Origin: Prolixibacteraceae bacterium UBA5740
Lineage (GTDB): Bacteria > Bacteroidota > Bacteroidia > Bacteroidales > Prolixibacteraceae
DNA length: 11,256 bases
Direction of reading: 5' to 3'
Assembly (NCBI GenBank): GCA_002419285.1
Contig: DIFU01000035.1
Location: 1 to 11,256, forward strand
Part shown: piece by piece, positions 1 to 6,482 of the stretch
Numbering within the stretch: the first letter of the stretch is position 1
Layout: each line of letters starts with the position of its first letter
Translations under genes and position numbers: made by a program
The notes under the pieces: generated by a model
What the model saw: only the letters and a program-made list of their open reading frames with translations
The model's database searches: none
Told to the model about the DNA's origin: nothing

Positions 1-399
1 GTGATTCTTTATTGCGATGTAATCATTATCGCTTCTTCATTCTTTGTTTTGAAGAGTATCGATAAAATGGTATACGGATACGTTACGATGGCTGTGGTTT
101 CATATGCCCTTGATTCGGTTTTAAGCGGGGCAAACCGTTCGGCCCAAATGTTTATTTTCTCAAAGAAATATGAAGAGATTGCAGATTTCATTAATCAGCA
201 GCATTACCGTGGTGTTACCATTCTTGATGGCACCGGTTGGTATACTAAAGAGAATGTAAAAGTCGTTATATCGGTTGTCCGGAAGAGAGAGACCGGAGCC
301 ATCTTCAGGAAAATCAAGGAAATTGATCCTACCGCATTTATTTCCATGGGTAGTGTAATGGGAGTTTATGGGGAAGGTTTCGATAAGTTAAAACTTTAA
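1..399 (+). CDS. YitT-family membrane protein, C-terminal part (5' end outside window)
   Basis: The reading frame is open from the first base, and the 132 visible residues are the end of a protein that in this family is usually close to 300 residues, so the gene is cut by the window edge and the GTG at base 1 is probably not its start. Residues about 2-17 and 24-42 are hydrophobic and look like the last membrane helices of the YitT/DUF161 domain. Residues about 55-128 form the soluble C-terminal DUF2179 domain, with GVTILDGTGWYT, a beta-rich VKVVISVVRKRE stretch and the terminal FISMGSVMGVYGEGF. The family's role is not well established; transport has been suggested. The stop is one base ahead of the next ATG, so the two genes are probably co-transcribed. 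Family assignment is confident, function is not. Confidence 0.88.
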   Translation: MILYCDVIIIASSFFVLKSIDKMVYGYVTMAVVSYALDSVLSGANRSAQMFIFSKKYEEIADFINQQHYRGVTILDGTGWYTKENVKVVISVVRKRETGAIFRKIKEIDPTAFISMGSVMGVYGEGFDKLKL

Positions 400-400
400 T

Positions 401-1648
401 ATGAAAAAATACCTGGCAGAAGTGCTGCTGATCGTTTTATCCCTCATTGTTTTGGTTACCTATTTTCGTGAAAAAGAGTTAGATTATGATCATGAAATTG
501 TTGATGAAATCCCGGAGCCTGAGCTGAAATTCGGTTTTCCGGTTGATTCTTTTAACATTGTTGAAGGGAAGATCAAGAACAACCAGAACCTGGGAGATTT
601 GCTTACCACCTATGGTGTCAGCATGGCCAGCATCGATCAGCTGGCGAAAAATTCAGTCGAGGTTTTCGATGTCCGCAAGATTCGGAGCGGCCAGAATTAC
701 TTTATTTTCCAAAGTTTAGACTCGGCTCGTACCGCTCGATATATGGTTTACGAGAACAACAAAATTGACTATATCATTTTTAGCCTGACTGACAGCCTTA
801 ATACCTTTACCGGACAACGGGAGGTAGATGTGATCCAGCGAACTGCCTCGGGAGTAATTCAAACATCACTTTGGAATACAATGATCGACAATAAGATGGA
901 TCCAATTATGGCCATTTCGCTGTCAGAAATATTTGCCTGGACCATCGACTTCTTTGGTATTCAGAAGGGTGACCGGTTCAGGGTTTTATATGAAGAGCAA
1001 ATGGTTGACAGTGTTTCGGTTGGGATTGGTCAGATACATGCCGTTCAGTTCGAACATATGAACAAGGATTTTTTTGCATTTCGGTTTTACCAGGATGAAC
1101 GATTCGATTATTTCGATGATCAGGGGCAGAGTTTAAGAAAGGCATTTCTGAAGGCACCGATCCTTTATTCTTACCGTATAAGCTCAAAATTCTCCAATAG
1201 CCGTTACCATCCTGTTCTGAAGATCAGAAGGCCACATCATGGCGTGGATTATGCGGCTCCTTCGGGAACGCCGGTGGTTTCGATAGGTGATGGTTATGTT
1301 GAAGAACGTTCGTTTCAGGCAAGGGGTGCGGGGAATTTCGTCAGGATTAAGCATAACTCGGTATATTCCACGGTTTATATGCACCTAAAGGGATTTGGTC
1401 CTGGAATTACAAGAGGAAGCCGGGTTCAGCAAGGGCAGGTAATAGGATATGTAGGGTCAACAGGACTCTCAACCGGACCACATCTCGATTTCAGGGTGTT
1501 TATGAATGGTAGTCCTATTGATCCCCTCAGGATGGAAGCACCTCCAACCGAACCGGTTGATTCACTGAATATGCCTACTTATGCGCTTCTCAGGGATTCT
1601 CTGATGAATCAGTTGCAGTTGATTGATTGGAATAATCCCGGATCTTAG
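401..1648 (+). CDS. Membrane-anchored M23-family (LytM/MepM-like) peptidoglycan peptidase
   Basis: A 415-residue envelope protein of the MepM type. Residues 5-22 form one N-terminal hydrophobic helix (anchor or uncleaved signal), placing the rest in the periplasm. Residues about 55-115 resemble the LysM/OapA-like region that precedes M23 domains in this group (NLGDLLTTYGVS, then IRSGQNYFIF). The peptidase domain covers about 275-378: H279 and D283 in HHGVDYAAPSGTPV match the first zinc-binding motif HxxxD, H328 in YMHL matches the catalytic His, and STGPHLDFRV carries H361 and D363 where most M23 enzymes have HxH. By family knowledge it would cut stem-peptide cross-links during wall growth. 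The zinc-ligand His of HxH is Asp here, which could still bind metal or could mark an altered or regulatory domain. The start fits because MKK precedes the helix directly and the ATG follows the upstream stop by one base. The 3' end faces the CDF gene with only 16 bases between. Confidence 0.9.
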   Translation: MKKYLAEVLLIVLSLIVLVTYFREKELDYDHEIVDEIPEPELKFGFPVDSFNIVEGKIKNNQNLGDLLTTYGVSMASIDQLAKNSVEVFDVRKIRSGQNYFIFQSLDSARTARYMVYENNKIDYIIFSLTDSLNTFTGQREVDVIQRTASGVIQTSLWNTMIDNKMDPIMAISLSEIFAWTIDFFGIQKGDRFRVLYEEQMVDSVSVGIGQIHAVQFEHMNKDFFAFRFYQDERFDYFDDQGQSLRKAFLKAPILYSYRISSKFSNSRYHPVLKIRRPHHGVDYAAPSGTPVVSIGDGYVEERSFQARGAGNFVRIKHNSVYSTVYMHLKGFGPGITRGSRVQQGQVIGYVGSTGLSTGPHLDFRVFMNGSPIDPLRMEAPPTEPVDSLNMPTYALLRDSLMNQLQLIDWNNPGS

Positions 1649-1664
1649 GTCTTCCAATATGGAT

Positions 1665-2537
1665 TTACAGCGGCTCAGGATGTACAGTTGATATATAGCC
1701 GTATTCTTCAAGCAACCGCTTCTCGATACGTGTGCATACTTCATGGGCTTCGAACAAGGTCATTTCCGAAGGTAGTTTGATGTGGCAGTTAAGTTCGGTA
1801 TGATCTCCGTATGTATGCAAATGTATATGGTGCATGTTGAGCGGTATACTCGAGGTTTCCTGGGCTGAACCGATGATTGAATGAATCAGGTCATCTGATG
1901 GTTTTTCACCCATCAGCGATTTGATCTCCTTTTTCAAGATGTCGTAACTTGCGTAGGCGATCATTATGGCTACGAGGAAACTTAATACGGCATCGGTCCA
2001 CCAGAAGTATTTTCCAACGAATAACCCTAAAAGGATCAGGATCGAAGAAAGCGCATCGGTACGGTGGTGCCATGCATCTGCCGAAAGAATGTTGGATCTG
2101 GTTTTTCGTGCCGCAAAAAATGCGAACTGTGCCATACCTTCTTTTACTATAATGGATGTAATGGTAGCAATCCATGCGATAAAACCAAATACGGTTGCTT
2201 CCCTGGTGCTGAATTTAACCACGGCCTGGACTGAGAAGTCGAATGCTATGATTGCCAACATGACCCCAATGATGATAGCCGTGATGTGTTCGATCCGTCC
2301 ATGGCCAAAGGGATGATCCTGATCGGCAGGTTTGCGTGAAAGTGAGCCTCCGACAAGAACGACTACGGATGAGACGGAATCGGAAAGGGTATGCCATGCA
2401 TCCGCTATCAGTGCCAGTGAACCGGTAGCCACGCCAGCCCAATATTTTAGGACAAACAGGATCGAATTCAGTATGATTGACATCCAGCCTTCAATCCTGA
2501 AATATTTGGATTTCAGATTGTCATTTGTTTTGGACAT
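1665..2537 (-). CDS. Cation diffusion facilitator (CDF) transporter, probably a Zn2+ exporter
   Basis: A 290-residue protein with the CDF plan: six hydrophobic helices at about 17-39, 41-62, 84-105, 114-136, 162-178 and 182-200, then a cytoplasmic C-terminal domain (about 209-290). The transport site reads H49xxxD53 in helix 2 (AWHTLSD) and H157xxxD161 in helix 5 (AWHHRTD), that is His-Asp/His-Asp. In characterised CDF proteins this set is associated with Zn2+ (or Zn2+/Cd2+) preference, whereas E. coli YiiP has Asp-Asp/His-Asp and manganese exporters use Asp pairs. The cytoplasmic loop DHPFGHGRIEH (74-84) is the family hallmark. The C-terminal domain is rich in His (HHIHLH at 236-241, CHI at 251-253, VHPEP near the end), as expected for a metal-sensing dimer domain. 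The ATG lies 22 bases after the LAB_N gene stop, so the two are likely one transcript. Metal specificity is inferred from motif only. Confidence 0.93.
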   Translation of the reverse strand: MSKTNDNLKSKYFRIEGWMSIILNSILFVLKYWAGVATGSLALIADAWHTLSDSVSSVVVLVGGSLSRKPADQDHPFGHGRIEHITAIIIGVMLAIIAFDFSVQAVVKFSTREATVFGFIAWIATITSIIVKEGMAQFAFFAARKTRSNILSADAWHHRTDALSSILILLGLFVGKYFWWTDAVLSFLVAIMIAYASYDILKKEIKSLMGEKPSDDLIHSIIGSAQETSSIPLNMHHIHLHTYGDHTELNCHIKLPSEMTLFEAHEVCTRIEKRLLEEYGYISTVHPEPL

Positions 2538-2559
2538 CGCCGGGAGTATAAAAAGACAT

Positions 2560-3249
2560 TTAGTGTAACTTGTTGCTGATTACCCGCATCAGGGTCTGTA
2601 TGACAGGGATCTTGATATTGGAAAACAGGCTTCTTTTCCCAAAGTAAATAAGAATATTCCGTATATACATGAACAATCCAAGAATATGGGCAAGAAACAA
2701 TATGGGGTCGAGCCGAAAAATTGAATAGGAAAATATCATGAGAGAACCTATTGTACTGATAATCCAAAATCCCAAAGGTAAAACCGATTCTTTCTCTTTT
2801 TCGGAAGAGATCCACTGGTAGATAAAGCGGAAAGTAAAAATAACCTGGCCTACCGAACCCCAGATTAACAAAAACGAACTGACTTCCTGATTCTTCAGGA
2901 TGGATTCAAAGCTGTAATGTTCACCATTTATCAGCCAGGCGAAAATGCCAATGGGGGCAATCAGAAAGAACAGTCGCAAAATCAGGGGGATGATTTTCCA
3001 TGCTCTTTTTAATTGTAGATTCCTGACATATATATAATAGACCAACATCTGTCCAAGGATGATGGAAAAATCCTTCCGAAAAATTCCATAAAGTAGCATA
3101 AGAAGTGAGGCAACCAAACTCAGTTGCCAGAATATAACCGGTGATATCACCTTGCCAGCGTGTTCCGATTTGAACCACTGGGCTATGGTACGGCCGAAAA
3201 ACAGGATCTGGGCTAAAAGGCCCAAGGCGAATATGAGATATGAGTTCAT
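2560..3249 (-). CDS. Integral membrane protein with two tandem LAB_N domains
   Basis: A 229-residue, very hydrophobic protein made almost wholly of two copies of the domain named LAB_N (lipid-A-disaccharide synthase N-terminal domain). Copy 1 is residues 10-78 and copy 2 is 131-199; both have 69 residues and align without gaps as G...Q..F..R.I.QW..SE.......P..FW..S...SL....Y.IFR.D....L...L....Y.RN, with 25 identities by my count. A membrane linker (about 84-108) joins them. Despite its name there is no glycosyltransferase domain here, so it is not LpxB; stand-alone LAB_N proteins are often found near lipid or sugar-transfer genes and are of uncertain role, possibly related to PQ-loop/SWEET-type membrane units. 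I chose the ATG at 3249 over an in-frame TTG at 3270, because that TTG is part of a perfect -7 promoter box. The CDF gene follows 22 bases downstream. Confidence 0.82.
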   Translation of the reverse strand: MNSYLIFALGLLAQILFFGRTIAQWFKSEHAGKVISPVIFWQLSLVASLLMLLYGIFRKDFSIILGQMLVYYIYVRNLQLKRAWKIIPLILRLFFLIAPIGIFAWLINGEHYSFESILKNQEVSSFLLIWGSVGQVIFTFRFIYQWISSEKEKESVLPLGFWIISTIGSLMIFSYSIFRLDPILFLAHILGLFMYIRNILIYFGKRSLFSNIKIPVIQTLMRVISNKLH

Positions 3250-3267
3250 AAAATGAGGTAGGGATGG

Positions 3268-3275
3268 CAAAAATA
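3268..3275 (-). promoter_or_regulatory. Putative -7 box (TATTTTTG) for the LAB_N-CDF unit
   Basis: On the minus strand TATTTTTG matches the Bacteroidota -7 consensus TAnnTTTG exactly and ends 18 bases before the ATG at 3249, giving a leader of roughly 10-15 bases. No TTTG is present 17-23 bases upstream, so the -33 element is missing and the call is tentative. Confidence 0.4.
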
Positions 3276-3376
3276 CGAAAATTGGAATAGCCTGCCCCTG
3301 AATTATTTGAATTAGTCAGGAGTTTATCGTGTCAAACAGGCTTGCGGATTGCAATATGCCGAAATCTGCCTAAGGA

Positions 3377-4114
3377 TTACTCTACCCCTATGCCAAGTTT
3401 GCTAAGTGAATCTCTGGCGGCATTCTGCTGGGCTTCTTTTTTTGAACTCCCTGTGCCTTTTCCGGCTTCATTGTTATCAATAATGACAATGGAGACAAAT
3501 TTGGGTTGTTTGCTTCCGTTAGGATACTCTTCTAAAGTCTCGAATCTGACCAATCTCTTGGTCTTTTGGCTCCATTCAATCAACTTGCTTTTAAAATTGC
3601 TGTCACTTTGTTCAAGCTCGTACAGATCGATATATTTAGGAATAATTCGTTTAATGATAAAGTACCGGGCAACATCATAACCTCTGTCAAGATAAATGGC
3701 ACCGATTAGTGCCTCAAGGGTATCACCGTAGATATGGCTTTTGTCGACTGAATTTGTGGCATTGGAGTCGATGTAAACATTTAGCCCCATGTCGTATGTG
3801 AGGTTGGTCAGGATTGAACGGTTGACCAGTTTGGACCGCATTTTAGTCAGGAAGCCTTCATCCTCCTGGGGGAAACGATTATAGAGAAAGTCGGCAATGA
3901 CCGCGCCTAAAATAGCATCACCCAGGTACTCGAGCCTTTCGTTGTTGACAACATTTCCCTGGGAGTCGGTTCTGGAAGCCGACCTATGCGTAAAGGCATT
4001 ATCATAAAAGGACAGTTTTCCGGGATAATAACCGACCAAATCTTTGATAAATAAATAAAACTCTTTTCTGGGGGATGAAAAGAGTTTTATTCTTTCTGCC
4101 AATCTTCTGACCAC
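3377..4114 (-). CDS. rnc: Ribonuclease III
   Basis: A 245-residue endonuclease that cuts double-stranded RNA, for example in rRNA precursor maturation and mRNA turnover. The catalytic domain carries the signature NERLEYLGDAIL (58-69) with E59, E62 and D66, and the second metal-binding pair D131 and E134 in YGDTLEALIGAIYLD. The C-terminal double-stranded-RNA-binding domain covers about 173-243, beginning NFKSKLIEWSQK and ending with the basic GSSKKEAQQNAA helix. The start is GTG, only 6 bases after the fabF stop; it gives an N-terminus (RRLAERIKLFSSPRKE, then YYPGKLSFYDNAF) that matches the layout I know from Bacteroides RNase III. It is the last gene of acpP-fabF-rnc. In Bacteroides a phosphofructokinase gene often follows; here the LAB_N-CDF unit does. 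The 106 bases after the stop hold no clear terminator. Confidence 0.96.
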   Translation of the reverse strand: MVRRLAERIKLFSSPRKEFYLFIKDLVGYYPGKLSFYDNAFTHRSASRTDSQGNVVNNERLEYLGDAILGAVIADFLYNRFPQEDEGFLTKMRSKLVNRSILTNLTYDMGLNVYIDSNATNSVDKSHIYGDTLEALIGAIYLDRGYDVARYFIIKRIIPKYIDLYELEQSDSNFKSKLIEWSQKTKRLVRFETLEEYPNGSKQPKFVSIVIIDNNEAGKGTGSSKKEAQQNAARDSLSKLGIGVE

Positions 4115-4120
4115 AATGAA

Positions 4121-5362
4121 TTAATATTTTTTGAATGCGATAGTGGCATTATGGCCTCCGAAGCCAAAAGTGTTACTGATGGCGAGCTTGATATCCCTTT
4201 TCCTGGCTTTGTTAAAAGTGAAATCAAGCCGGTTATCGATCTCTGGATCATCGGTAAAATGATTGATAGTAGGAGGAATCACGCCATCTCTCAAGGCAAG
4301 GATAGTGGCTATACCTTCAATGGCACCTGCAGCACCTAGCAGGTGGCCAGTCATCGACTTAGTTGCACTGATGCTTAGGTTGTAGGCGTGTTCTCCAAAG
4401 ACACCAAGAATTGCTTTGGGTTCTGCAATGTCACCAAGAGGGGTGGAGGTACCGTGCACGTTTATGTATTCAACGTCGGTTAAATTTGCACCAGCATCTT
4501 CAATTGCCCATTGCATTACGAGTCTTGCGCCAAGTCCGTCGGGATCGGGTGCTGTCATATGATAGGCATCGGCTGACATTCCACCGCCTACCACTTCGGC
4601 GTAGATTTTTGCGCCTCTTTTCAGGGCATGGTCCAGATCCTCAAGGATAAGGGCACCTGATCCTTCTCCCATTACGAAGCCATCACGGTCTTTATCGAAA
4701 GGCCGTGAGGCCGTAAATGGATCGTCATTTCTTGTAGATATGGCTCTCATGGAATTAAAGCCGGCCATTGCCGCTTCGTTGACTCCGGCTTCAGATCCAC
4801 CTGTGATCATGACATCTACCTTTCCAAGCCTGATTTTGTTGAAGGCTTCAATGATGGCATGTGATGAAGATGCACAGGCAGTTACTATAGTGTAATTTGG
4901 CCCCCGGAAACGATATTTGATGGAAATCAATCCTCCCGCAATGTTTGCAATCATTTTGGGAATGAAAAAGGGCGTGAACTGTGGCCTTTCCGGTTTGTAG
5001 GCCTGGACTTCCTCAAAGAAAGTCTGCAAACCACCAATTCCGGAACCCCATATGACACCTGCCCTGTTTTTATCCACCGAATCAAGATCAAGTCCTGAAT
5101 CCTCCATGGCCTGTGAAACAGCACCATAAGCAAACAAGGTATACATGTCGTGCTTACGTACTTCCTTCTTCTCAATATATATACTTGGGTCGAAGTCTTT
5201 TACTTCACAGGCAAATTTGGTCTTGTGGTTCTGAGCATCAAATTTGGTTATCGGTCCGGCTCCGCTTACCCCTTTGACGAGATTATCCCAGAACTGGTCA
5301 ACAGAATTGCCCAGTGGTGAAATGGCACCTAAACCGGTAACTACAACGCGCTTCAATTCCAT
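4121..5362 (-). CDS. fabF: 3-oxoacyl-[acyl-carrier-protein] synthase II (KAS II)
   Basis: A 413-residue condensing enzyme that joins malonyl-ACP to a growing acyl-ACP in cytoplasmic type II fatty-acid elongation. The full catalytic set is visible: C163 in TACASSSHA, H303 in NVHGTSTPLGD, K335 and H340 in ATKSMTGHLLGAAGA. The terminal NTFGFGGHNA (397-406) contains the Phe gate next to the active site. The length equals the usual FabF length and MELKRVVVTGLG is a typical start, so the ATG at 5362 is secure. The Cys-His-His set and the SMTGHLLGAAGA motif separate it from FabH, which uses Cys-His-Asn. It lies 17 bases after acpP, its substrate carrier, and 6 bases before rnc, so the three are one operon. 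No unusual residues were noticed. Confidence 0.97.
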   Translation of the reverse strand: MELKRVVVTGLGAISPLGNSVDQFWDNLVKGVSGAGPITKFDAQNHKTKFACEVKDFDPSIYIEKKEVRKHDMYTLFAYGAVSQAMEDSGLDLDSVDKNRAGVIWGSGIGGLQTFFEEVQAYKPERPQFTPFFIPKMIANIAGGLISIKYRFRGPNYTIVTACASSSHAIIEAFNKIRLGKVDVMITGGSEAGVNEAAMAGFNSMRAISTRNDDPFTASRPFDKDRDGFVMGEGSGALILEDLDHALKRGAKIYAEVVGGGMSADAYHMTAPDPDGLGARLVMQWAIEDAGANLTDVEYINVHGTSTPLGDIAEPKAILGVFGEHAYNLSISATKSMTGHLLGAAGAIEGIATILALRDGVIPPTINHFTDDPEIDNRLDFTFNKARKRDIKLAISNTFGFGGHNATIAFKKY

Positions 5363-5379
5363 AAATGACAGGTCTGCAA

Positions 5380-5622
5380 TTATTTGTTTTTAATGGCTTC
5401 TTCGATGTGTGAAATGGCTTCACCTACTGTTGAAATTTTTTCAGCCTGATCGTCCGGAATGGCAAGGTCAAATTCTTTTTCAAATTCCATGATCAACTCA
5501 ACAGTATCCAATGAATCAGCACCCAAATCGTTGGTGAATGAAGCTTCGTTGGTAACTTCACTTTCATCGACACCTAATTTGTCAACGATGATTGCTTTAA
5601 CTTTTGCTGCAATATCAGACAT
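5380..5622 (-). CDS. acpP: Acyl carrier protein
   Basis: An 80-residue acidic protein that carries acyl chains as thioesters during fatty-acid and lipid synthesis. S37 in GADSLDTVELIM is the phosphopantetheine attachment site in the standard DSL motif at the start of helix 2. The flanking helices (KAIIVDKLGVDESEV at the N-terminus, EKEFDLAIPDDQAEKI and the VGEAISHIEEAI end) are those of a housekeeping AcpP, not a polyketide carrier domain. Length and start (MSDIAAKVKAII) are usual. It is the first gene of acpP-fabF-rnc, has a well-matched promoter 48 bases upstream, and is divergent from purN across 182 bases. Confidence 0.97.
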   Translation of the reverse strand: MSDIAAKVKAIIVDKLGVDESEVTNEASFTNDLGADSLDTVELIMEFEKEFDLAIPDDQAEKISTVGEAISHIEEAIKNK

Positions 5623-5669
5623 AGCTCAAAATTTTAGTTAATACTACAATGTTTATTTTAAAATCGGTG

Positions 5670-5701
5670 CAAAGTAATAAATTTACAAACTATATATCAA
5701 A
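5670..5701 (-). promoter_or_regulatory. Promoter of acpP-fabF-rnc
   Basis: On the minus strand TTTG (5701-5698) and TTACTTTG (5677-5670) are separated by 20 bases, within the 17-23 expected for the Bacteroidota -33/-7 promoter. The -7 box has one mismatch to TAnnTTTG. Transcription would begin near 5665, leaving a leader of about 40 bases. Confidence 0.6.
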
Positions 5702-5733
5702 GAAAACAATTAAAAAAAAATAAGGTGACCGGA

Positions 5734-5763
5734 TTTGTTAATCCTTGTAACCAACTATATTTG
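5734..5763 (+). promoter_or_regulatory. Promoter of purN
   Basis: TTTG at 5734-5737 and TATATTTG at 5756-5763 are separated by 18 bases, an exact match to the Bacteroidota consensus TTTG-N17-23-TAnnTTTG. Transcription would start around 5768-5770, giving a leader of about 35 bases before the purN ATG. It is divergent from the acpP promoter; the two -33 boxes are 32 bases apart. Confidence 0.7.
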
Positions 5764-5804
5764 AACATTTTAATCTAATATTCCATATATAAAATATACC
5801 GCTT

Positions 5805-6383
5805 ATGAATGTTAAGCGAATTGCCTTGTTAGCTTCCGGGTCAGGCTCAAATGCGCAAAAAATTATTGAGTATTTTGCTGACAGTAAGTCGATTAGAGTG
5901 GATTGTCTGCTTTCGAACAACCCTGATGCCTTTGCCATTGAAAGAGCCCGAAATGCGGGAATAGATACCTTAATTTTTAATCGGGAACAGTTTTATCACT
6001 CTTCTTTCGTTTCTGATTGGCTTCATTTACGAAAGATTGACCTCATTGTGCTGGCCGGTTTTCTGTGGCTGGTTCCTGAAAATCTTGTTCGGGAATTCGA
6101 AATTGTAAATATCCATCCTGCTATTCTTCCCAAATACGGTGGCAAAAATATGTATGGGATGAATGTACACAAGGCAGTAATCGGGCAAAAGGAAAAATAT
6201 TCAGGTATTACTATCCATTACGTGAATGAACAATATGACGATGGTGCCATCATTTTTCAGGCATCCTGCCCGGTTTCCGAAGATGATTCTCCTGAAACAC
6301 TAGCCGGGAAAATTCACGCCCTTGAGCATCAGTATTATCCGAAGATTATTGAAGAAATCATCCTTAAAATCAAAAAATCTTGA
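5805..6383 (+). CDS. purN: Phosphoribosylglycinamide formyltransferase (GAR transformylase)
   Basis: A 192-residue cytoplasmic enzyme transferring a formyl group from 10-formyltetrahydrofolate to glycinamide ribonucleotide, the third step of purine synthesis. The N-terminal phosphate-binding loop is ASGSGSN (10-16). The catalytic residues of the E. coli enzyme (Asn106, His108, Asp144) correspond to N102 and H104 in VNIHPAILPKYGG and D145 in NEQYDDGAI. The stretch GGKNMYGMNVHKAV replaces the enterobacterial GLHTHRQAL-type segment, as I recall for Bacteroidota PurN. Length is slightly short of E. coli PurN (212) but the fold is complete. The ATG is 41 bases after a perfect -7 box. It transcribes away from acpP. 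A long dyad follows the stop by 15 bases and may mark its 3' end. Confidence 0.95.
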   Translation: MNVKRIALLASGSGSNAQKIIEYFADSKSIRVDCLLSNNPDAFAIERARNAGIDTLIFNREQFYHSSFVSDWLHLRKIDLIVLAGFLWLVPENLVREFEIVNIHPAILPKYGGKNMYGMNVHKAVIGQKEKYSGITIHYVNEQYDDGAIIFQASCPVSEDDSPETLAGKIHALEHQYYPKIIEEIILKIKKS

Positions 6384-6398
6384 ATTTCAGGAGTGAAC

Positions 6399-6435
6399 AT
6401 TTAACCGTGAATGACTGGTATTCACGCTGTTAAAT
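6399..6435. repeat. Long imperfect inverted repeat between purN and the sensor kinase
   Basis: ATTTAACCGTGAAT (6399-6412) faces ATTCACG-CT-GTTAAAT (6420-6435): 14 paired bases with a 2-base bulge and a 7-base loop. A further AAC (6396-6398) can pair with GTT (6439-6441). No T-run follows on the plus strand, so it is not a canonical terminator; it may be the 3' structure of purN mRNA or a protein-binding site. Confidence 0.55.
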
Positions 6436-6445
6436 AATGTTAAGA

Positions 6446-6468
6446 TTCCGTAGAGCAGTTATACGGAA
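6446..6468. promoter_or_regulatory. Perfect 7-base inverted repeat next to the kinase promoter (candidate operator)
   Basis: TTCCGTA (6446-6452) and TACGGAA (6462-6468) are exact reverse complements, 9 bases apart. The right arm ends 2 bases before the -7 box at 6471, and the left arm lies where a -33 element would be, which is absent. The position suits an activator or repressor site; the binding protein is unknown. Confidence 0.45.
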
Positions 6469-6470
6469 GT

Positions 6471-6478
6471 TATATTTG
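6471..6478 (+). promoter_or_regulatory. -7 box (TATATTTG) directly before the sensor-kinase start codon
   Basis: TATATTTG is a perfect match to TAnnTTTG and is identical to the purN -7 box. Only 4 bases separate it from the ATG at 6483, so a transcript from it would start at or within a base or two of the start codon and lack a leader. There is no TTTG 17-23 bases upstream. Confidence 0.5.
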
Positions 6479-6482
6479 CGCT

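Noticed and set aside
1966..2316. 116-codon plus-strand open frame
   Set aside because: It is antisense to the CDF gene, whose protein has every family motif in place; the opposite frame has no recognisable features.
2560..3249. Lipid A disaccharide synthase (LpxB) itself
   Set aside because: Only the LAB_N membrane domain is present, twice; there is no glycosyltransferase domain.
3268..3270. TTG as start of the LAB_N protein
   Set aside because: It falls inside an exact -7 box, and the ATG 21 bases downstream directly precedes the first membrane helix.
3342..3680. 112-codon plus-strand open frame over the rnc 3' end
   Set aside because: It is the antisense image of the RNase III double-stranded-RNA-binding domain and its linker, a conserved coding region.
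6399..6435. Rho-independent terminator of purN
   Set aside because: The stem is AT-rich with a bulge and is followed by a mixed sequence, not a T-run. It is recorded as an inverted repeat instead.
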